Source of the DNA: Amorphophallus konjac
Taxonomy: Eukaryota > Streptophyta > Magnoliopsida > Alismatales > Araceae
NCBI GenBank assembly: GCA_022559845.1
Contig: CM040118.1
Span: 263,151,519-263,215,518 of the forward strand
Length of the DNA: 64,000 bases
Direction of reading: 5' to 3'
In this document: positions 58,019 to 64,000 of the stretch, piece by piece
Position numbering within the stretch: the stretch's first letter is position 1
Layout of the letters: every line of letters starts with the position of its first letter
Program-made: the position numbers and the translations under genes
The notes under the pieces: generated by a model
What the model was told of the DNA's origin: nothing
Database searches by the model: none
What the model saw: only the letters and a program-made list of their open reading frames with translations

Positions 58019-58648
58019 TGACCTTCCATAGATCACTGTTTGAAGACAAGCACACAATATGATAGATAAGCATGTACATAGATGTATGCGAATACATGTT
58101 CAATTTTATTCTACCATGGCCATTATTTATGTTGCCACAAACTCGTTCTCTTTTATTCATTCTTTTCTTTCACCTCTTTTTATTATTATCATTCTTTATA
58201 TTCCACGTGTATGTAGCAACCACATGTTAGTAAAGGGGGCATGAAGTGAACCGGCAAAGGAAAATAGGGCAAGTAGATCGACGAAGGCAGGTTGATCCGA
58301 CGCGGAAAGAAACGTGAAAAAGAGGTGGAGTGAGTCGGCGTAGAGGTGAAGGGAGGAGGTGAATCGGCGCAAGTGGGAGAATGAAGAAAGGTGCAGTGGA
58401 TCGGCACGTGAAGAAAGGGGGAGATTGTAAAGAGGAGAGTGAACCGACGTGAAGAGGGATTTCCCATGCGCCGATTCACCCATTAGGCAAACTGGCGCTG
58501 ATTCTGGTTCGCCCCCCCACCTTGGGGACCTTATTTAGCCAAATGGGAGGGATCATAAGGCAAAGTAAGCCGTTCTTTGAACTATTGATCACCGTTTATA
58601 GGGGAAAAGCCATAAAGGCCACTCACCTCTTTTGAAGAAAATACCTTG
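58019..58648. other. old flank with dispersed GTGAATCGGCG motifs
   Basis: No gene seen. Between 58246 and 58482 a motif of the form GTGRATCGGCG recurs seven times (for example GTGAACCGGC at 58246, GTGAGTCGGCG, GTGAATCGGCG, GTGGATCGGC, GTGAACCGACG) plus one inverted copy GCGCCGATTCACC. This resembles the motif arrays in the LTRs of this window, so the stretch may be the rest of the old LTR begun at 8865. A C-run lies near 58511. Overlapping minus-strand ORFs are low-complexity shadows. Confidence 0.5.
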
Positions 58649-58874
58649 TGTCACACCCCGAGACATATGTATAGCGGAAGTAATATCGGGGAACGTGAAC
58701 AGCCGGCAATACGCCTCAAGCTAGCAATATAATCAGAGCATAATAAACATCCACATAAAGATGGAGTACACAATATTTGACCAAAATTCTAACTTTTATG
58801 GATAATAATGATCCATAATTACATAAAGTTGACTCTTGATCTACTAGACTCAAGAAAATGAAAACTACATAGTA
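58649..58874 (-). repeat. truncated LTR end of another Tekay-like family
   Basis: TGTCACACCCCGAGACATATG...GGGAACGTGAACAGCCGGCA matches the outline of the compound LTR start (TGTCACGCCCCGAG...GGGAACGCGAACAGCCGGCA) but is clearly diverged. After 226 bp it is cut by the next LTR. No internal region is attached. Confidence 0.75.
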
Positions 58875-59206
58875 TGTCACGTCCCGAGCGCAGAAGATAC
58901 TCGGATGCGTGATGCGTCTATATAGATCGTGTTGTTAGAGCGATAAAATTTGACATACATAATTACTAAGTGCGTAAAAGACTAATTAAAATCTAAATGA
59001 TCCCAATAGTCCAAAGTGATAATTATTTGATTAACAAAGGAGATGAAGATAGTCCATGACAATTCCAAATTAAAAATCTAACACTAGGCTACATGCCTTA
59101 ACACGGTTTAGACAACTAAATTGACATACTGGAAATACAAGGTAGGACTCAAATAACTTCAAAGACGTGACTAGCTAATGATAGGCGATTAGCGTTCTAG
59201 CACTCT

Positions 59207-59251
59207 TCACTCGGTCTCAATCCCATTCTTGTCGCTATCCAAATCACCTGA
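59207..59251 (-). other. acidic tail after splice-like site, diverged LTR
   Basis: Minus strand: CCTAACATTTTCAG then, in frame, SGDLDSDKNGIETE and TGA. The position relative to the LTR end matches that of the intact and compound elements. Confidence 0.55.
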
Positions 59252-60343
59252 AAATGTTAGGGAGCAACTGGATGAGCGAATCGCTCAGTAGGAATTACAT
59301 CTCAAGTTCGAGCAATCTTTAAGTGATTTACAAGTTACATGTATTGCCAGTATAGCTATGCATGATGTACAAGTAAGAAAATCAGGTATACAGGTAAATC
59401 TATGCATGATGAACAATAAGAGAGCAAGAACTGTATGGAGAGGTAGTATCACATGAATTCTAATAAAATGTTTCATTAAGGAAACTAGCAAGAAATTTGC
59501 AAGTAATTGCGCAAGTCTTTCCAAGGAGATGATAATCAATATTCAAGCAAGTCCTTTTCAAGAAGGTAATAATCAATGATCAAGCGAGTAATCTCAAGCT
59601 CATATAATAACAAGTAATGTAATGGAATTGGCTATTTCATTCATTTCATTCAAGCAAGTAATTTCCCTTTTTCGGGCCACGCGAGTCAAATCAAGCAAGT
59701 AGAGAGAGAGAGTAAGCGTGGAATGTCTCAAGTCAAGTCAAGCAAGAACTTTCACCCTTCTGCGGGTCTCAAGTCAAGTATTGCCCATTGTGGGCCACGC
59801 AAGTCAAGTATTGCCCATTCTGGGCCAAGCAAGTCAAGTCAAGCAAATAGTTTGGTGCAATGCCAAACACCGTGGTCAATAAACTCCTATAGGTACAAGT
59901 ACCTTCGGACGCTCCTCCCAGGACCAGACCGGGCCCTATACGCACAACATTTCATCTATTACTTTTGACATCCACTCTCGTTTATAGCCAATATGAAATT
60001 TCAAGAAAATTAAGAAACGTAGTATTACAGACGAGATTAACTAGTCATTTGGTTATGGAGGACTCTAGAGGTGGCCCCTACAGGCTCAAGAGGTGGCGCC
60101 CGTCGTATAGCACTTTACGCCGTACAGCCTCAAGAGGTGGCTCCCTCAACATAGCACTTTGTCCCGTATGACACTTAGCTCCCACACTCCCAAATGGTAG
60201 TTTAAGAGGTTCAAATTTTAACCACGTAGGATATACATAAGGTAGGATTTCATTGAATGGAATTTAAGGACTCATAATATGCAGGATAATGGATTAGGGT
60301 TGTGTCTGTACAAAGCACGAGACATATCAGAATCAGAACATGA

Positions 60344-60545
60344 AATCACTGAATTTGCGCCTGGGGTACAGGTGTTCTTTTACTGAATTGGCGGCTGGGG
60401 TACAGTTGATCTTTTAGTGAATTGGTGCCTGGGGTACATGGGTTCTTTTACTGAATTGGCGCCCGGGGTACAGCACCCATTTCAGGGAATTGGCGCCTGG
60501 GGGAGGAACCCCTTTTCAGTAAAATGGTGCCTAGGGGATGACCCC
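60344..60545. repeat. six tandem ~33-bp GAATTGGCGCCTGGGG units
   Basis: Units begin near 60358, 60390, 60422, 60455, 60488 and 60522, each with (GA)ATTGGCGCC(T)GGGG, most followed by TACA and a TTTTACT-type spacer. Related single units recur at 60655, 60888, 60951, 61197 and 61230. Confidence 0.85.
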
Positions 60546-60611
60546 CCTTTCAAAATTTTGATTTTTCAGAAATTATATATATACGTAATGAAATTGGTTC
60601 CTTCTCAGGAA

Positions 60612-60683
60612 GTCTTCAATTAATTGAAGACGACCTGGCTGCCGCTATTTATGGAATTGGCGCCCAAGCTTGGGGCGCCAATT
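60612..60683. repeat. two adjacent long palindromes
   Basis: GTCTTCAATTAATTGAAGAC (60612-60631) is a perfect 20-bp palindrome. At 60655-60683 the arms AATTGGCGCCC and GGGGCGCCAATT flank AAGCTT, a 29-base palindrome with one extra G. Variants of the first recur near 60908 and 60936. Confidence 0.9.
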
Positions 60684-61900
60684 TCATTGGGTGATTTTCA
60701 CCCAGCAGGTACGTCTGTGACTCAAAACACTATTCATCTGACAAAGTTTCTCGAAAATAGAAAGTAAGGACATGAACGGATAGTGAAAATTCTCGGGAGT
60801 TCAGAAATATGTTCATGTATAATTGTTGGGTTTTCATTTCACATATATGAATTTTCTAATGTTGTATCCTTACTTTCTAAAAAATGGAATTGGCGCCCCA
60901 GTGAGTAGTCTTCATTTAATTGAAGACCATGCACGAAGTCTTCAATTGGGTAATTGGCGACCTGGTCAGGGGCGCTATTTACCCTGGGTGGTTCACTATT
61001 CATTAGTGGAAAAGTTCTCTGAATCAGGAAGTAAGGGTACGGGCAGGTAGAGAAAAATGGCAGGAGCACAGAAACATATTCATGCAGAATTTTCATGGTT
61101 TAGTTCAATAGTTATAGATTTTTGAATGAATTGATTTAATAATTACTGGAAATTCCATAAATGGAATTGATGACACTTCACAGTGTCTTCATTTAATTGG
61201 CGCCTTGGCTGGGGGCACCTCTTCAAGAAATAGCGCCTTGGCTGGGGGCGCCATTCATCTGAGGGCTGGCTTTCGTGGGTTTTAAAAATAGGTTTGTATC
61301 TCATGTAACATAAGTTATATACTAGGGTTAAAACATGATTATTTGAGGCTGTAAAACTAGTGTAGTATGATATTTTCAAAACTCGTAAAATCATGATAAC
61401 AGATGGTGTTCAAAACTCATAAAATCATGGTAACAGATTGTGTACAAAACCATATATATAACAGGTATAACAAGCTATTACAATATGTGTAACATGTTAT
61501 GTACTTGGTCATTTTTGATCACACTAAAGCCAGGTAATATAGCATGGAAGATGAGTTATTCTAACTCTAAGTATGCATGTTACGTTAACCTATTTAGCTA
61601 CTAGTTAGGCAAGGACTTGAGAACACCTACCTTTTGACGTGATGACGATGATAGAATAGAAAGCTAAGGATGAAGCCACACGTTCTCCGCCGCCGTAAAG
61701 CTCCAGCAATAGGACGTAGACTTCACGTCTTGCGAGGGAAATAAGGGAAATATTCCCTTCTGCGAGCAGCACTGATGATGGCAGTAGTCTCTGCCAGTGC
61801 TACGGAGGGAATTAGTTATAGAAAACGTAGAGCATGGGTTTATTGCCTTGCGGGTCCGGTTGAGGAACAAGATCCTAGATCATTCCTGTCCATGGTGCTT

Positions 61901-63085
61901 CGCCAGCTAAATGAGGTTGTTCGTGCCTCAACCTTCTAGAAGCATAGATGAAATGACGCCCTTGTAAGGGGACATCCATTAATCTAGGTGGTCCTTGAAG
62001 AGGCGTGATCTCGTGCGGGTCCTGAGCGGACGGGGGATCACCGGATTATGAACTGCAAGAAAGGGAAACAGATAAGGGGGCCTAGGGATGAGTCCCTGGG
62101 GAAAAACCCTCCGATGTTTAAGTCAGTAGAGCTATGGTGGGAGCAATAAAGGGGGGAAGTAGCTTCTGCGCGAGATCCCTCTCCCCCAGAAGGGTGAAGT
62201 GGTTCCTGCTCAGGAGTTTTGAGCGTGTGGTTGCCCTTTACCTTTCACCGGAGAGTATCCTTCATTTAAATAGTGCGTCGTTCTTCAGGAGTCCTATAAG
62301 TCGAGGGGTTTCAGGCGGGAGTTACGTCCTCAACATGAGCTCTTAACTGCCTCATCGTGGGATCTTTATCACCATGGGGACGTGGACTCCCTTATCCTCT
62401 TAGATTCCTGCTTACAGAAAGCTCCTAACGGCTGCATGGATAAGCAATCATCGGTCGTTCCGAGCTCAGAAATGCCAGCCCTTATCCTGGGCGGTAGGCT
62501 TAGCTCGGATGAGGATGGGTCGGATCGGTTGGCACGCATCTTCCTCTCCCCGGTGGAGAGATGGCTCGGGCGTGGACCTTTCCTGTGACCTGACCGACGC
62601 TCGGGCCTCCCGAGCCTAAGGGCCGCCTAGGAAGGTGGTATCCCCGAGCAAACTTTTATTGGGCTTTCAGTCCGGAGTTGGCCCAGTGGGCTGTCACTCG
62701 GGCGAGCGGGACCTTGTTGGGCCCGGATGGGCCTAGTTCGGCTGCTCTTCAAGTGGGCTACAGAAATCCCCCTCTCCACTTGTCCCCCTCCTACTCCCGA
62801 GCCAAAGTAGGCTCGGTAGAGTAGTTCATTTAGGGTTTAGGACCAGCGTGGCTCGGGTGGGTGGAGATCTGGCGGTGCTATGAAGCCACGTGTCGTGGTC
62901 ATCTGGGCCCATAATAATTACAATCCTGACGGATGTGAAATGAAGGGGCCCCCTTTTCTCGGAGGTCGGAACGACGCGCTGCCTCCCGCGTGGGTTTATA
63001 GGCATTGGGCGCTGGTTGTCATCCCAGACTCTTTCCGCCGTTAGGGTTTTGGCTCTCCTTCACTTCTTACTTTTGGGGCTCTTCG
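61901..63085 (+). other. non-coding DNA upstream of PF04195-like ORF
   Basis: No gene recognised. GC-rich, with recurring GGCTCGG/CTCGGG words and CCCTCCGATGTTTAAGTCAG (about 62109), a phrase common in transcribed leaders of plant LTR elements. A TATA-like TTTATA at 62995 lies about 90 bases before the ORF's ATG. It may be an LTR or promoter of the element carrying that ORF, but no LTR end or primer site was found. Confidence 0.4.
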
Positions 63086-63970
63086 ATGCGCCGAGAGGGC
63101 ACAGCGGAGGCGCAGAAACTTGCGGTGGCGTTTGAGGAGTTGGCGGAGATAACTGCGGAGGCGGTCCGACAGCTTCCTTCTCCCCCGACATCTTCGGGGT
63201 CCCGAGAGAGTTCTTCTTCAAGTTCTTCCTCGAAATCCATGGCGGGCCAGTGTTCGGGTGCCGAGGAGTGGGGTGATGAGCTAGTGGTGAGAGCGCCGGT
63301 CCCGAACTACAGCGAGTTGGGGGAAGCCGAGGTGAAGAGGCTAGAGCATCAGTTTCGCCTGCCTCACAAGTATAGCTTTGCCCCGGCTGCTCTGCACGAG
63401 ATGAGTTTGGATTCTCATACTGGCCATATCTGTACCTTCCTCCTGGCGTGGAAGGGTGGATTCTGCCTTCCCTTTGAGCCCTTCGTCCTCACGCTCCTCG
63501 TTTTTTTTCAGTTGGCACTCATACAGCTAGTAGCCAACTCCTATCTCCTCCTTTCTGCCTTTCGCATTCTCTGCCGCCAATGTGGGATTCCCCCTTCCTT
63601 GGACCTCTTCCATTATTTCTTCGAATTGAAGACGCATCCGTCAGCCGGGAAGGGTTTTTACTTTATCCAGGCGAGGAGGAACATGAGTTGCATCTCCTTG
63701 GCGGTGAAGGATTCTTCACACAAGGGGTGGAAGACCCAATTCTGCTGGGTGGGGATAAACTCGGTGGAGAAAACTTGGAGGTGCCAAGTAATACCCAATT
63801 TCCATCCGAATATCCCTCCAAGACAGGACGAGTTCCCTCCTCATGTGGAGGAGTATGCTGCCATCCTGTTGAGGAATCGCCAGTCCACCGAGGAACTGGT
63901 GACGCCGAAGAACGTAGAGCGATGTCTTCTTACGCGGTTGCATCCGTCGGGCTCAGGTGCCACCACTTAG
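63086..63970 (+). CDS. PF04195-like (putative gypsy-type transposon) protein
   Basis: 294 residues from the first ATG (the frame upstream to 63005 lacks an ATG). The N-terminus is Ala/Glu-rich then Ser-rich (poly-Ser about residues 43-55). From about residue 100 the sequence GGFCLPFEPFVLTLLVFFQLALIQLVANSYLLLS, CGIPPSLDLFHYFFELK and SSHKGWKTQFCWVGI follows the pattern of Transposase_28/PF04195, the 'putative gypsy-type transposon' domain often found in plant repeat ORFs and not known to be a true transposase. The stop at 63968 comes soon after the domain, where such proteins usually continue for hundreds of residues, so it may be premature. Function unknown. Confidence 0.65.
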   Translation: MRREGTAEAQKLAVAFEELAEITAEAVRQLPSPPTSSGSRESSSSSSSSKSMAGQCSGAEEWGDELVVRAPVPNYSELGEAEVKRLEHQFRLPHKYSFAPAALHEMSLDSHTGHICTFLLAWKGGFCLPFEPFVLTLLVFFQLALIQLVANSYLLLSAFRILCRQCGIPPSLDLFHYFFELKTHPSAGKGFYFIQARRNMSCISLAVKDSSHKGWKTQFCWVGINSVEKTWRCQVIPNFHPNIPPRQDEFPPHVEEYAAILLRNRQSTEELVTPKNVERCLLTRLHPSGSGATT

Positions 63971-64000
63971 ATCCTCCTTCGGATGTGGGGGTCATTTTTC

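Larger units (their letters stand above)
58875..61900 (-). repeat. diverged minus-strand LTR related to the intact element's LTR
   Basis: Starts TGTCACGTCCCGAGCGCAGAAGATAC, the reverse complement of the intact element's LTR end with changes. Further blocks match in order: TGAGCGAATCGCTCAGTAGG (59270), the GCTCCTCCCAGGACCAGA block (59920), TTTATAGCCAATAT (59980) and ACTTGAGAACACCTACC (61615). It carries its own acidic tail (59207-59251) and a GGCGCC motif set (60344-61260). The right edge is approximate, and no primer site or internal region is visible. Confidence 0.75.

Noticed and set aside
58411..58432. AAAGGGGGAGATTGT as a Sirevirus polypurine tract with an LTR start
   Set aside because: The words match, but what follows (AAAGAGGAGAG) is not a Sirevirus LTR start and no other copia sequence is nearby.
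1..64000. Host protein-coding, tRNA or rRNA genes
   Set aside because: Looked for on both strands; all convincing coding similarity is to retrotransposon proteins, and no tRNA or rRNA was recognised by eye.

Overview
This is a repeat-rich stretch of a higher-plant nuclear genome, probably a eudicot. I recognise no host gene. Almost every base that can be assigned belongs to a nest of LTR retrotransposons: copia (Sirevirus type), Ty3/gypsy chromoviruses (Tekay/Del type) and two non-autonomous derivatives. The species cannot be named from the sequence.

Layout. (1) 1-8264 is the 3' part of a plus-strand Sirevirus-like copia element: protease, integrase, a reverse-transcriptase segment present three times in tandem (852 bp each), RNase H, a long non-coding tail and a 2.0-kb 3' LTR. 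(2) 8265-9269 is probably the minus-strand leader and 5' LTR of an older element. (3) 9270-58013 is one giant compound insertion on the minus strand, LTR1-internal1-LTR2-internal2-LTR3. It is a tandem dimer of a Tekay-like element. Each LTR is 3,357 bp once nested DNA is removed, and the whole is bounded by a perfect 5-bp target duplication (TGATC). Three younger elements sit inside it, each with its own perfect duplication. 16090-24306 is a minus-strand, pol-less element whose single 811-codon ORF joins a Gag-like N-terminus to an integrase-tail-like C-terminus. 32060-42257 is a plus-strand Sirevirus-like element with identical-length 1,624-bp LTRs, a decayed gag and a decayed env-like/PF20167-type ORF but no pol. 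45713-56606 is a plus-strand, nearly pristine Tekay-type element with an intact 1,450-codon Gag-Pol ORF. (4) 58014-61.9 kb holds older LTR pieces, including a diverged minus-strand relative of the intact element's LTR. (5) 62-64 kb carries an ORF with a PF04195-like ('putative gypsy-type transposon') domain.

How the parts relate. Only the element at 45713-56606 looks able to encode its own replication proteins. The two non-autonomous elements keep LTRs and primer-binding sites and would need enzymes in trans. The compound element is dead: both internals carry the same integrase stop and the same Asp-to-Asn change in the reverse-transcriptase FxDD box. Decay across the window is dominated by C-to-T type nonsense changes, as expected of long-methylated DNA.

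The most interesting unexplained structure is in the LTRs. Five families each carry an array of short CG-containing motifs, mostly palindromes, with a different motif in each family. Three Tekay-type families also share a 3'-splice-site-like sequence followed in the same frame by a short acidic Ser/Asp/Gly-rich coding tail and a stop. In the intact element, further splice-like signals suggest a spliced leader that would remove every upstream AUG before Gag-Pol.
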